Notes under the pieces: model-generated
What the model was told of the DNA's origin: nothing
What the model saw: the letters and a program-made list of their open reading frames with translations, nothing else
The model's database searches: none
Made by a program: the position numbers and the translations under genes
Source of the DNA: Pseudomonas sp. TH43
Lineage (GTDB): Bacteria > Pseudomonadota > Gammaproteobacteria > Pseudomonadales > Pseudomonadaceae
Reading direction: 5' to 3'
Assembly: GCF_016650635.1 (NCBI RefSeq)
Contig: NZ_JAEKFI010000001.1
Coordinates: 1,054,001 to 1,118,000 of the forward strand
Length of the DNA stretch: 64,000 nucleotides
Part shown: positions 1 through 7,871 of the stretch, one piece after another
Layout of the letters: every line of letters begins with the position of its first letter
Numbering within the stretch: the first letter of the stretch is position 1

Positions 1-296
1 TCGCGAACACGCCGTGTCAGCCTGCATCGTTACTGACTGCCCCAACGCCTTCACTGTAGGAGCCGAGCTTGCTCGCGAAGGCATTGGGTCAGGCTGCATC
101 TTTGCTGAATGACACGCCGCTTTCGCGAGCAAGCTCGGCTCCTACAAAAAGCTGTGGTGGCGGTTTGTCTGATACACCGCTTTCAACGTAGGAGCTGAGC
201 TTGCTCGCGAAGGCATTGGGTCAGCCTGCATCTTTGCTGACTGATACGCCGCTTTCGCGAGCAAGCTCGGCTCCTACAAAAAGCTGTGGTGGCGGT
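1..296. repeat. Two tandem REPIN hairpins
   Basis: Two inverted REP doublets lie at about 55-146 and 187-278. Each has a left arm of the type GTAGGAGCCGAGCTTGCTCG and a right arm that is its reverse complement, and the sequence between the arms is nearly the same in both. The pair looks like a direct duplication with a period of about 132 bp. No gene is visible in these 296 bases. The right copy ends just before the stop codon of the leftward SRPBCC gene, so it may act as its 3' stem-loop. Confidence 0.85.
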
Positions 297-706
297 CAGG
301 TTGGGTAGTTGGCGCGCAGCGCTTCCAGGCCGCCCTGGTAGATGCCGTTGAACAGCGCCACGACTTCTTCATCGCTGACGCCTTTGGCGTTGAAACGGCC
401 TGACCACGTCACCCGTGCGCCCTGCCCTTGGGCCTCAACTTTGATCGTCGCCAGATAATCGGTGGCCGGGAACGGCGCCTGTTCGATCGAATAGCTGTAG
501 GTCTTCGCCGTGTTGTCGAACGCTTGCAGGCGCTCGATCACCACGCCGCCATCGGCGGTTTGCAGGGTGCGCACGCGCCCGCCTTCGCTCAGTTCACTCT
601 TGGGAATGAACGGCAGCCAGTCCGGCAGCGTGTTGAAACCGCCGATCAATTGCCAGACCTGATCGGCCGAAGCCGGGATGTCGATGGTTGCAGATGCTGT
701 TGGCAT
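296..706 (-). CDS. SRPBCC family protein (polyketide cyclase/START-like)
   Basis: This 136-residue protein fits the SRPBCC helix-grip fold. It opens with an alternating strand (ATIDIPASADQVWQLIGGF), has the early helix and the FNTLPDWLPF loop usual for small polyketide-cyclase-like members, and ends with a long C-terminal helix. It has no signal peptide, so it is probably cytosolic. The family binds hydrophobic ligands; the ligand here is unknown. The gene lies 30 bp downstream of the SDR gene on the same strand and is probably the last gene of an SDR/aldo-keto reductase operon, which suggests a role with the substrate of those reductases. That link is inference from position only. Confidence 0.8.
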   Translation of the reverse strand: MPTASATIDIPASADQVWQLIGGFNTLPDWLPFIPKSELSEGGRVRTLQTADGGVVIERLQAFDNTAKTYSYSIEQAPFPATDYLATIKVEAQGQGARVTWSGRFNAKGVSDEEVVALFNGIYQGGLEALRANYPT

Positions 707-736
707 AAATATACGTCTCTCTTGAAGAATTCGAAT

Positions 737-1534
737 TCAGATCGTCAGGCTGTCGACCACACCACCATCGACGCGCAACGCCGCGCCAGTGGTCGCCGAA
801 GACAGCGGTGACGCAATGTAAGTCACCAGGTGCGCAACCTCTTCAACGTCGGCCACGCGCTGGATGATGGAAGTAGGACGGGCCTTGCGCACAAAGGCGT
901 CGGCCTCATCGCGCAGCGTGCGGCCCGATTCGGCGGCGGCATCCTTGAGCATCTCTTCCAGGCCATCGGTAAACGTCGGACCCGGCAGGATCGCATTGAC
1001 TGTCACACCGGTGCCAGCCAGACGCTTGGCCAGACCGTGAGACACCGCCAGATTGGCGCTTTTGGTCACGCCATAATTGATCATGTCTGCTGGTGTGGCC
1101 ACCCCGGATTCCGAAGACAGGAAGATCACCCGTCCCCAGCCCTGCTCGACCATCGCCGGCACGTAGTGCCGCGCAAGGCGCACGCCGGAAATCACATTGA
1201 CCTCATAGAAGCGCGTCCACTCGCTGTCCGGCGCCTCAAAGAAATCGACGTCATTGAAGATGCCCAGGTTGTTCACCAGAATGTCGGCACGCGGCTCGGC
1301 GGCGAACAACTTGGCCGCACCTTCGGCGGTGCCCAGATCCGCAGTCAAACCACGCAACTGCGCTCCCGGCACCTTCTGCCGAATGCTCGCCAGTGCTTGT
1401 TCGACCTTGCCGGTATCGCGGCCGATGACCACCACCGTGGCCCCGGCCTCGGCCAGCGACTGGCTGATGCCCAAACCAATACCCGCCGTGCTGCCACTGA
1501 CTATCGCCAGCTTGCCACCCAAATCAATCTTCAT
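737..1534 (-). CDS. SDR family NAD(P)-dependent oxidoreductase
   Basis: This classical short-chain dehydrogenase/reductase has about 265 residues, the usual length. Visible motifs are the nucleotide-binding glycine motif SGSTAGIG near residue 15, NNLG in place of NNAG near residue 88, the catalytic serine in LSSESG, and YGVTKSANLA, which carries the catalytic Tyr and Lys. I chose the ATG at 1534 over the GTG one codon upstream because GGAGG sits six bases before it and it forms a TGATG overlap with the stop of the upstream aldo/keto reductase. The genes are thus translationally coupled. The substrate is unknown; a carbonyl or alcohol compound shared with the neighbouring reductase is likely. 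Confidence 0.9.
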   Translation of the reverse strand: MKIDLGGKLAIVSGSTAGIGLGISQSLAEAGATVVVIGRDTGKVEQALASIRQKVPGAQLRGLTADLGTAEGAAKLFAAEPRADILVNNLGIFNDVDFFEAPDSEWTRFYEVNVISGVRLARHYVPAMVEQGWGRVIFLSSESGVATPADMINYGVTKSANLAVSHGLAKRLAGTGVTVNAILPGPTFTDGLEEMLKDAAAESGRTLRDEADAFVRKARPTSIIQRVADVEEVAHLVTYIASPLSSATTGAALRVDGGVVDSLTI

Positions 1535-2583
1535 CACACACCTCCCATGTAGGAGCTGCCGTAGGCTGCGATCTTTTGATCCGGCAACGGCGCCCGTTCA
1601 GAAACCAGTTTCGCTTCACGCAATGCCTGCCAGAACCCGGCTGGAATCACTGCCGACAAAGCCGCCACATCCTCAGCAATCCGCCCCGGCTTGCTCGCGC
1701 CAGGAATCACTGCCGCGACCGCCGGATGGGCCAGCGAAAATTGCAGCGCAGCGGCTTTCACATCAACGCCAAAAGCAGCAGCGATGCGTTTGATCTGTTC
1801 AACCCTGGCAACGACTTCAGGGCTGGCCTGCTGGTATTCAAAGTGCGCGCCACCGGCAAGAATCCCCGAGCTGTAGGGTCCACCGACAACAATTTCAACG
1901 TTCTGCGCCAATGCCGCATCCATCAGGCGCTGCAACGGCCGTTCGTGATCGAGCAGCGTGTAGCGCCCGGCCAAGAGGAAACCGTCAGGCTGCGCTTCCG
2001 TCAGATCCAGCGTCAGTTCGCACGGCTCGACTTTGTTCACGCCCAGGCCCCAGCCCTTGATCACGCCTTCTTCGCGCAAACGCGTCAGCACCTTGAACGC
2101 ACCGGTGCGCGCCTGATTGAAGTATTCCAGCCATTGATCGCCGTAAAAGTCCTGGGCGATGTCGTGCACCCAAACGATGTCGAGGCGATCGGTCTGCAGG
2201 CGCTTGAGGCTGTCTTCGATGGAGCGCAGGGTCGCGTCGGCGCTGTAGTCGTTAACGATCTTGTTCGGGCGACCGTGCTCGAACACGCCGCTTTTTTCGC
2301 CGAGATCGCGGGCAGCGGCGTCTTCGACTTCATCGAGAATCACTCGGCCGACTTTGCTGCTGAGTACATAGTCATCGCGGTTGTATTGCTTCAAAGCTTC
2401 GCCGAGGCGGATTTCCGACAAGCCCGAGCCATAAAACGGCGCGGTGTCGAAGTAACGCACGCCGGCAGCCCACGCGGCATGCACGGTGGCTTGCGCTTCT
2501 TCCTCGGGAATCGCGCGGAACATGTTGCCCAGTGGGGCAGTACCGAAACCGAGTTGGCCGGGCAATTTGTCTTTCAAGCTCAT
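1534..2583 (-). CDS. Aldo/keto reductase
   Basis: The protein has 349 residues and a TIM-barrel aldo/keto reductase pattern. The start LGFGTAPLGNMF and the segment YFDTAPFYGSGLSE resemble the D-threo-aldose/L-fucose 1-dehydrogenase group. The expected catalytic tetrad is visible: Asp and Tyr in that segment, Lys in SSKVGR and His in WVHD. The C-terminal PGASKPGRI part belongs to the NADP-binding site. The last ~14 residues (QKIAAYGSSYMGGV) are translated from a REP element and are probably not ancestral. First gene of the leftward operon with the SDR and SRPBCC genes, 112 bp from a divergent LysR gene that is its likely regulator. Confidence 0.88.
   Translation of the reverse strand: MSLKDKLPGQLGFGTAPLGNMFRAIPEEEAQATVHAAWAAGVRYFDTAPFYGSGLSEIRLGEALKQYNRDDYVLSSKVGRVILDEVEDAAARDLGEKSGVFEHGRPNKIVNDYSADATLRSIEDSLKRLQTDRLDIVWVHDIAQDFYGDQWLEYFNQARTGAFKVLTRLREEGVIKGWGLGVNKVEPCELTLDLTEAQPDGFLLAGRYTLLDHERPLQRLMDAALAQNVEIVVGGPYSSGILAGGAHFEYQQASPEVVARVEQIKRIAAAFGVDVKAAALQFSLAHPAVAAVIPGASKPGRIAEDVAALSAVIPAGFWQALREAKLVSERAPLPDQKIAAYGSSYMGGV
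1549..1582. repeat. Single REP element inside the aldo/keto reductase 3' end
   Basis: One REP of the GTAGGAGCTGCCG...GGCTGCGATCTTTTGAT type lies inside the end of the aldo/keto reductase reading frame and just before the SDR ribosome binding site. There is no partner arm nearby. It encodes the reductase's C-terminal tail in the leftward frame. Confidence 0.85.
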
Positions 2584-2695
2584 TGGATGTTCCTCATAGG
2601 TTCAGGGTCTCCGTGACCGTTGAGCAGATCCTAGATTGCGACACCGAGACCGTCCAAGACATAATGTGCAGTACTTGAGTCCCTACAGGTCTGAC

Positions 2696-3583
2696 ATGAT
2701 CGACATTCGCCAATTGCGCTACTTCGTTGTAGTCGCCGAGGAAGAGCACGTCGGCCGCGCCGCCGAACGGCTGCATATTTCCCAAAGCCCACTCAGCCGG
2801 CAGATTGCCCAGCTAGAGGAACGCCTGGGCCTGACGCTGTTCGAGCGCAGCCAACAGCGCATTCGGCTGACCCGTGATGGTCAGACATTTCTCGCCGAAA
2901 CCCGTGCCCTGCTGACCCACGCCAATCGCCTCGAATCCCTCGGCAAACGCTTGGGCCGGGGTGAGGAAGGCGGTTTGTGCATCGGCTATATCGAAAACGC
3001 CATGCACGCCGGCGTCCTGCCCAATGCCTTGCGGGTACTGCGCATCGATCGACCGAATGTGCATGTCGCGCTGTACAACCTGAGTTCGGCCGAGCAACTG
3101 GAGGGCCTGCGTCAGCGTAGTCTCGATATCGCCCTGGTGAGCGAGCCGCCGACCGATGACGACCCGGACTTGCTGGGTTTTCAGGTGCTCGATGACCCGA
3201 TGCTGCTGGCCCTGCCGGAGCACCATCCGCTGGCGCACCAGGCAACGTTGAGCCCGCAGGATCTGGCCGGGCAGGAATGGATCGGCGTGCAACCACGTCA
3301 GGATGCGAGTGATGAGTTCGTCAGCGCGTGCATCCGCGCCGGTTTCACCCCGGATGTGCGCATGCAGGCAACCGAGCCGTTTACGGCGCTGGGGCTGGTG
3401 GCGTCGGGGCTTGGGATTGCGATGATTCAGAAAGGCTTGAGCCATAACGCGCCGCCGGGTGTGGTGTTGCGCGAAGTGCCTTGGCTGACGCTCACCACAC
3501 CGTTATGGGCGGCGTGGCACCGGATCAACTTGCGGCCGTTGGTAGAAACCTTCCGCAAAGTCCTCACCGCCGCCCCCTTGTAG
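2696..3583 (+). CDS. LysR family transcriptional regulator
   Basis: The protein has about 295 residues, the usual LTTR length. The N-terminal winged helix-turn-helix is clear (MIDIRQLRYFVVVAEEEHVG, then AAERLHISQSPLSRQIAQLE and LFERS), followed by a periplasmic-binding-like effector domain. I chose the ATG at 2696 because LTTR proteins start right before this motif; a longer in-frame start at 2636 would add 20 unusual residues. It is divergent from the aldo/keto reductase operon, so it probably controls that operon. The 112-bp gap holds an imperfect CAAG...CTTG dyad near 2657-2681 that could be its operator. Its TAG stop lies inside a REP element. Confidence 0.92.
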   Translation: MIDIRQLRYFVVVAEEEHVGRAAERLHISQSPLSRQIAQLEERLGLTLFERSQQRIRLTRDGQTFLAETRALLTHANRLESLGKRLGRGEEGGLCIGYIENAMHAGVLPNALRVLRIDRPNVHVALYNLSSAEQLEGLRQRSLDIALVSEPPTDDDPDLLGFQVLDDPMLLALPEHHPLAHQATLSPQDLAGQEWIGVQPRQDASDEFVSACIRAGFTPDVRMQATEPFTALGLVASGLGIAMIQKGLSHNAPPGVVLREVPWLTLTTPLWAAWHRINLRPLVETFRKVLTAAPL

Positions 3584-3671
3584 GAGCCGAGCTTGCTCGC
3601 GAAGGCGGCGAGTCGATTAACGCAGATATCGACTGATGCACCGCTTTCGCGAGCAAGCTCGGCCCCTACAG
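3579..3671. repeat. REPIN (inverted REP pair)
   Basis: Arms TGTAGGAGCCGAGCTTGCTC-like and its reverse complement face each other about 50 bp apart. The left arm overlaps the LysR stop codon: the TAG at 3581-3583 is part of the REP core. Confidence 0.9.
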
Positions 3672-3722
3672 GTTTGTGGCGGATCTACACTCATCGCATC
3701 AGCATTTCGTTGCGAGATTGCC

Positions 3723-4382
3723 ATGAGAATGTCAGCGCAAATGACCGTTGCCGCGGTACTCGCCAGCCTCGCCTACCTGGGTCTGGCGGTGTGGGGGATC
3801 GGTGGTGTGGCGATATTTTTCTCCCACGGTTCGCTGGTGGTAGTGGCGCTGGCGACGGTGGCAATGGTGATCGCATCGCTGTTCACCGAGGTCAACCTGA
3901 GTGCCGGCGAACGCGAGGACCGGGCCAATCGCTGGGTGCTTCCGGCGTTTGGCGTGATTGGGCTGGTCAGCGGTTTTCTGCCGGCCTATTGCGACCGCGT
4001 GAGTTTTTGGACATTCGGTGGCGAAGGCGTGCGCTGGTTGGGAGCGTTGCTGTTCATTGTCGGCGGTGCGCTGCGGCTGTGGCCGGTGTTCGTGCTGGGG
4101 CGACGGTTTAGTGGTTTGGTCGCGATTCAGCCGGGCCATCGGCTGGTGACAGATGGCATCTATCAGTACTTGCGCAATCCGAGTTATCTGGGCCTTGTGG
4201 TGAATGCCGTGGGTTGGGCGCTGGCGTTTCGTTCCAGTGTCGGGTTGTTGCTCGCGGCGCTGACATTGATCCCGCTGATCGCCCGCATTCATTCCGAAGA
4301 AGCCCTGCTACGCGCACAGTTTGGCGGCGAATATGACGCTTACTGCGCACGCAGCTGGCGCCTCATCCCAGGCCTCTATTGA
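3723..4382 (+). CDS. Isoprenylcysteine carboxyl methyltransferase family membrane protein
   Basis: A 219-residue membrane protein with about four or five hydrophobic segments. The C-terminal half carries the ICMT/phospholipid-methyltransferase signature: LVTDGIYQYLRNPSYLG, which matches the RHPxYxG-type cofactor-binding motif, then a hydrophobic segment, then EEALLRAQFGGEYDAYC, where the paired glutamates and the Y-x-x-Y region are typical. The family transfers a methyl group from SAM to lipids or lipid-like substrates in the inner membrane; the substrate here is unknown. I chose the ATG at 3723; the longer in-frame start would run through REP sequence. Stands alone between a REPIN and a convergent HAD gene. 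Confidence 0.85.
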   Translation: MRMSAQMTVAAVLASLAYLGLAVWGIGGVAIFFSHGSLVVVALATVAMVIASLFTEVNLSAGEREDRANRWVLPAFGVIGLVSGFLPAYCDRVSFWTFGGEGVRWLGALLFIVGGALRLWPVFVLGRRFSGLVAIQPGHRLVTDGIYQYLRNPSYLGLVVNAVGWALAFRSSVGLLLAALTLIPLIARIHSEEALLRAQFGGEYDAYCARSWRLIPGLY

Positions 4383-4408
4383 ATCCACACAGCTCCTACA
4401 GGTCGGGG

Positions 4409-5077
4409 TCAGTTGGGTTGGAGGTGGAGCTTGCCGTCGTTGTCGATTTTGACGCTGATGTCGGCGTAACTGGCCAATGTCGCGTGGCTCGTTTGCAGCG
4501 GATGTTGATGCGTCGTGGTGATGATCATCAACGCAGCGCCAGCCGCTTCGGCAGCCTGAATGCCGACGGTAGCGTCTTCAAAAATCAGGCAATCGCGCGG
4601 TTCAAGACCCAAGCGTCTGGCGGCCAGTATGTAGCCGGCCGGGTCGGGTTTGCCGGCCTTGACGTCCTCAGCGGTAATCATCACCGCCGGTTCGGGAATC
4701 CCTGCGGCAGCCATCCGCCGCAGCGCCAGATCGCGCGGCGCTGAAGTCACCATGGCCCAACGATCGGCAGGCAAGCTATTGAGAAACGCCGCCGCACCGG
4801 GAATCTCGACAATGCCTTCGACGTCTTCAATTTCCGCTTCGGTGATAAACGCCGCTTGCGCCTCGGCGTCCACCCCCGGCAGGTTCAGGCGATTGACCGT
4901 GTCGATAGCCCGGGCACCGTGAATGGTCGGCAAAAACGTGTCGACGTCCACGCCATGACGCACGGCCCAGGCGGACCAGATCCGCTCGGCGGCGGCGATG
5001 GAGTTGAGGACGGTGCCGTCCATGTCAAACAGGAACGCGCCGAACGCGCGTTCAAAAACACAAGTGTGAGCAGGCAA
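4409..5077 (-). CDS. HAD family hydrolase (sugar-phosphatase-like)
   Basis: A HAD-superfamily phosphatase of about 222 residues. Motif I is FLFDMDGTVLNS near residue 12, with the nucleophile and acid aspartates; motif II threonine is in MVTSAP; motif III lysine is in KAGKPDP; motif IV is CLIFEDATVGIQAA. The cap between motifs I and II is of the small helical type seen in beta-phosphoglucomutase-like and sugar-phosphatase enzymes (YfbT-like). I prefer the TTG at 5077, which has GAGGAA eight bases upstream, because the longer ATG version to 5176 would overlap the neighbouring response regulator and add non-HAD residues. Substrate unknown, probably a small phosphorylated sugar. Confidence 0.85.
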   Translation of the reverse strand: MPAHTCVFERAFGAFLFDMDGTVLNSIAAAERIWSAWAVRHGVDVDTFLPTIHGARAIDTVNRLNLPGVDAEAQAAFITEAEIEDVEGIVEIPGAAAFLNSLPADRWAMVTSAPRDLALRRMAAAGIPEPAVMITAEDVKAGKPDPAGYILAARRLGLEPRDCLIFEDATVGIQAAEAAGAALMIITTTHQHPLQTSHATLASYADISVKIDNDGKLHLQPN

Positions 5078-5132
5078 AGGGTCGCTTCCTCTGGCAAGGG
5101 CCGGGCAATTTTGCCCGGCAATGTAGCACTTG

Positions 5133-5546
5133 TCAGTGCAGGCGCGGTGCCTTGGATTTGAAGGCGCTGTCGACACAATCGAGCAACTGACCGATCGCCC
5201 AGGGCTTCTTGATGAACGCCACCGAATGCTTGACCCCGGAGGTCTCGGGGGTTTCGTAGCCAGACATGACCATCACCGGTTTGTCCGGCCAGCGATCGCC
5301 GACCAGATTCGCCAGGTCGGCGCCGTTGAGGGTGCCGGGCATGGTGATATCGGTGAGTAACAACGCCACTTCCGGCGCGTGTTCCTCAAGGTATTGCGAT
5401 GCGGCGTCGGCGCTGGTCTGCGGCTCGACCTTGAAACCTTCCTCCTGAAGAATTTCGCAGAGAAACTCCAGAATCAACGGATCATCCTCAACTACCAGAA
5501 TCAACCCGCCAGGAAGGTGCGTGCTCGCCGTTGGTGTTGGGCACAT
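5133..5546 (-). CDS. Single-domain response regulator
   Basis: A stand-alone receiver domain of about 137 residues with no output domain. The acidic pair is in LILVVEDDPLIL (residues 20-22), the phospho-acceptor is Asp66 in LLTDITMPG, the conserved Ser/Thr region is MVMSGYE, and Lys113 is in FIKKPW. The receiver resembles those attached to hybrid histidine kinases, so it may serve in a phosphorelay. I chose the ATG at 5546, with GGGAG nine bases upstream; a longer frame to 5702 exists but its extra N-terminus does not look like receiver sequence. No kinase gene is adjacent; the hybrid kinase at 32.2 kb is one possible partner but nothing in the sequence proves it. Confidence 0.88.
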   Translation of the reverse strand: MCPTPTASTHLPGGLILVVEDDPLILEFLCEILQEEGFKVEPQTSADAASQYLEEHAPEVALLLTDITMPGTLNGADLANLVGDRWPDKPVMVMSGYETPETSGVKHSVAFIKKPWAIGQLLDCVDSAFKSKAPRLH

Positions 5547-5745
5547 GAACTGGCACTCCCGGAACTGCATTAACGATTTAGCGGTTTGAATCCGCTGCTT
5601 ATCTGGTATGAGCGGCGCGTTCTGCAGAAATTCATTTTTGATACAGCTCTTTTCTGAAAGGTGAAACTGGCCGGTCCGCGACAAGCGTTCGCGACGGTGC
5701 AATTGTGGTTAAAATGCTGGCCCTTTTGCTTGCCGGCCCTGACCG

Positions 5746-6687
5746 ATGAACCCTGAAGCCCTCGCCACCCTCCACGCCCATCTGCTGCCTGCACTCGCGG
5801 CGGCGCCGAGCGAAACCCGCCGTTTGTTTCACGGGCGCGGACGTTGCTGGCCGGGGCTGGAACAACTGACCGTGGACTGGTTGCAGGGTGTGGTGCTGGT
5901 GTCGCTGTTCAAGGAGCCGGAACCTGAGCAGTTGGAAAACCTCAAGCGCTTGCTGCTCGACATCACCGTTTCTGAGCAATGGCAGCAGTGCGGCGCAAAG
6001 ACCCTGTTGATCCAGCATCGTTACCTGCCGCAAAGCACTGCCGAGTGGCTGCTGGGCGATGAAATCGATGAAATGACCATCGTCGAGGGCGGATTGCAGT
6101 ACCGCGTCGATCTGGGCCGCAAGCAGAATACCGGGCTGTTTCTCGATATGCGTTATGGGCGCGACTGGGTGCGCGAACAGGCCAGCGGCAAGCGAATCCT
6201 CAACCTGTTCGCCTACACCTGCGGTTTTTCCGTGGCGGCCATCGAGGGCGGCGCCAGCCATGTGGTCAATCTGGACATGTCGCGCGCAGCCTTGAGTCGC
6301 GGGCGCGATAATCATCGCTTGAACGGCCATGATCTAAGCAAAGTCAGTTTTCTTGGCCACGACTTGTTCAAATCCTGGGGCAAGGTGATCAACAGCGGCC
6401 CTTATGACTTGGTCATCATCGATCCGCCGTCGTTTCAGAAAGGCAGTTTTCTGCTGACCAAGGATTATCAGCGGGTACTGCGCCGTCTGCCGGAGCTGCT
6501 GACGGCGAACGGCACGGTGCTGGCGTGCATGAATGATCCGGCGTTCGGCCCGGACTTCTTGATTGACGGGGTGACCGAGCAAGCGCCCGGTCTGCGCTTC
6601 GAACAGCGCCTGGAAAACCCGCCGGAATTCCCCGACATCGACCCGCAAAGCGGCCTGAAAGCCCTGGTCTTCCAACGCATCAGCTGA
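5746..6687 (+). CDS. Class I SAM-dependent methyltransferase (RlmI/RlmK-like)
   Basis: A 313-residue protein with an N-terminal region of about 120 residues and a C-terminal Rossmann methyltransferase. Motif I is RILNLFAYTCGFSVAA, motif II is VVNLDMSR, and the catalytic-type motif is LVIIDPPSF followed by FQKGSF. This layout and the GLFLDMRYGRDWV segment before motif I are those of the 23S rRNA methyltransferase relatives RlmI and RlmK/L C-terminal domain. An RNA substrate is therefore likely but the exact target cannot be read from the sequence. Start has only a weak ribosome site. It ends just before a REPIN and is convergent with a LuxR gene. Confidence 0.85.
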   Translation: MNPEALATLHAHLLPALAAAPSETRRLFHGRGRCWPGLEQLTVDWLQGVVLVSLFKEPEPEQLENLKRLLLDITVSEQWQQCGAKTLLIQHRYLPQSTAEWLLGDEIDEMTIVEGGLQYRVDLGRKQNTGLFLDMRYGRDWVREQASGKRILNLFAYTCGFSVAAIEGGASHVVNLDMSRAALSRGRDNHRLNGHDLSKVSFLGHDLFKSWGKVINSGPYDLVIIDPPSFQKGSFLLTKDYQRVLRRLPELLTANGTVLACMNDPAFGPDFLIDGVTEQAPGLRFEQRLENPPEFPDIDPQSGLKALVFQRIS

Positions 6688-6692
6688 CCCCG

Positions 6693-6779
6693 TGCAGGAG
6701 CTGCCGCAGGCTGCGATCTTTTGATGTCGTTGAAAAATTCAAAAGATCGCAGCCGCGTTTCACTCGACAGCGCCTACCA
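6693..6779. repeat. REPIN between convergent genes
   Basis: Arms of the GCAGGAGCTGCCGCAGGCTG type and its diverged reverse complement, with the inner ATCTTTTGA/TCAAAAGAT pairing. It fills the gap between the methyltransferase and the LuxR gene, where it could serve as a shared transcript end. Confidence 0.88.
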
Positions 6780-6783
6780 GTGA

Positions 6784-7566
6784 TCATCCATCGCGGTTTT
6801 GGCGCAGCACCAGGGCGAACAATTCGCCGTGTCCGCTGACATTGAGCTTGTGATAAAGATTGCGCCGATGGACTTTGACCGTCTCCGGCGAAATACCCAT
6901 TTGCTGGGCAATCGCTTTGCTGGAGAAGCCCTGCAGAATCAACCGTGCGGTGTCGACTTCGCGCGCGGTCAACCGCGCATCGAAACGATCCAGCAAGGTC
7001 GCCAGATCCCCGATGCCCACCTCGGCAATCGTCCCCTGCGGCGGCATAAGCTGCACGTGCCGGCGCATCGCCGCCAGCACCCAGTCGCGCACGCACAGCA
7101 GCCTGCCCTGCTCGACCATTTCGAACGCCGTCGAGCGCCCCAATGACAAACCCAGCACGCCGCCATCGACATTGATGATGAACTGCAACTCGTCCTCGCC
7201 CACCACCGAGCGAAAGTAACTCTGGTAGTACTCGCTGTGCAGGAACTGATCCGGCGCCACCGAGGCCAGGCTGTGCAAGCCATCGGCAAGGCCGGTGGTC
7301 GCGGTTTGATAGAACGGATCGAGCAGGTACATGCCGTCGGTGTAACCCGCCAATTCTTCCTGCTCGTCGGCGCGGCCCTTACTGTCGACATCGATCAACA
7401 ATTGCGGCGCCTGCCCCGCTTTCATCACCGCGACCAGTGCGTTATCCAACGGCACCAGCAACCGCAGGGTGTCGACCAATGCACGCCAGAACGCATCCTG
7501 CCCGACACTGGCAAATACCCGCGCCAGGCTTTGATGCACCGGCAATTCCTGCAACAACGCGTCCAC
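6784..7566 (-). CDS. LuxR family transcriptional regulator
   Basis: The protein has 260 residues. The C-terminal ~65 residues form a LuxR/FixJ-type helix-turn-helix (LTAREVDTARLILQGFSSKA, then MGISPETVKVHRRNLYHKL). The N-terminal 190 residues show no receiver aspartate pattern and no obvious acyl-homoserine-lactone-binding motif; the segment with LLDPFYQTA and SEYYQSYFRSVVGEDEL may be a GAF/PAS-like sensor. Start is GTG at 7566. Lone gene with no obvious target next to it; the downstream P1 peptidase is divergent across a 305-bp gap. Confidence 0.88.
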   Translation of the reverse strand: MDALLQELPVHQSLARVFASVGQDAFWRALVDTLRLLVPLDNALVAVMKAGQAPQLLIDVDSKGRADEQEELAGYTDGMYLLDPFYQTATTGLADGLHSLASVAPDQFLHSEYYQSYFRSVVGEDELQFIINVDGGVLGLSLGRSTAFEMVEQGRLLCVRDWVLAAMRRHVQLMPPQGTIAEVGIGDLATLLDRFDARLTAREVDTARLILQGFSSKAIAQQMGISPETVKVHRRNLYHKLNVSGHGELFALVLRQNRDG

Positions 7567-7871
7567 GCACTACCCCTTTTGTATAACCCATGAAGGGAAT
7601 GGGTCAGGCGTGGTCGGCCCGGTAGGCTGACCACAGTTGTTCATCACCGGCCACACGCCAGCAGAGCCGCATCATGCGCAAGCGTTGTGGGGATATCAAC
7701 AGGGGGATGGCACACCAAAACAACCCGGTACATCCCCTGTAGGAGCAAGGCTTGCCCGCGATGGCGGTATTCAGCCGGCAGATGCATCGATTGGGCGGAC
7801 GTCTTCGCGGGCAAGCCTTGCTCCTACAGATTTGGTGACAACGCTGACATTAATCCAAGAGACAGATATCG
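7567..7871. other. Divergent intergenic region with REPIN
   Basis: This 305-bp gap separates the leftward LuxR gene from the rightward P1 peptidase gene and must hold both promoters. I see no clear operator. The REPIN occupies roughly its right-hand third. Confidence 0.6.
7738..7829. repeat. REPIN
   Basis: Inverted pair with arms of the form TGTAGGAGCAAGGCTTGCCC and reverse complement, spaced by about 45 bp. The CCCGC core variant differs from the CTCGC cores of the window's other REPINs. Confidence 0.9.
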
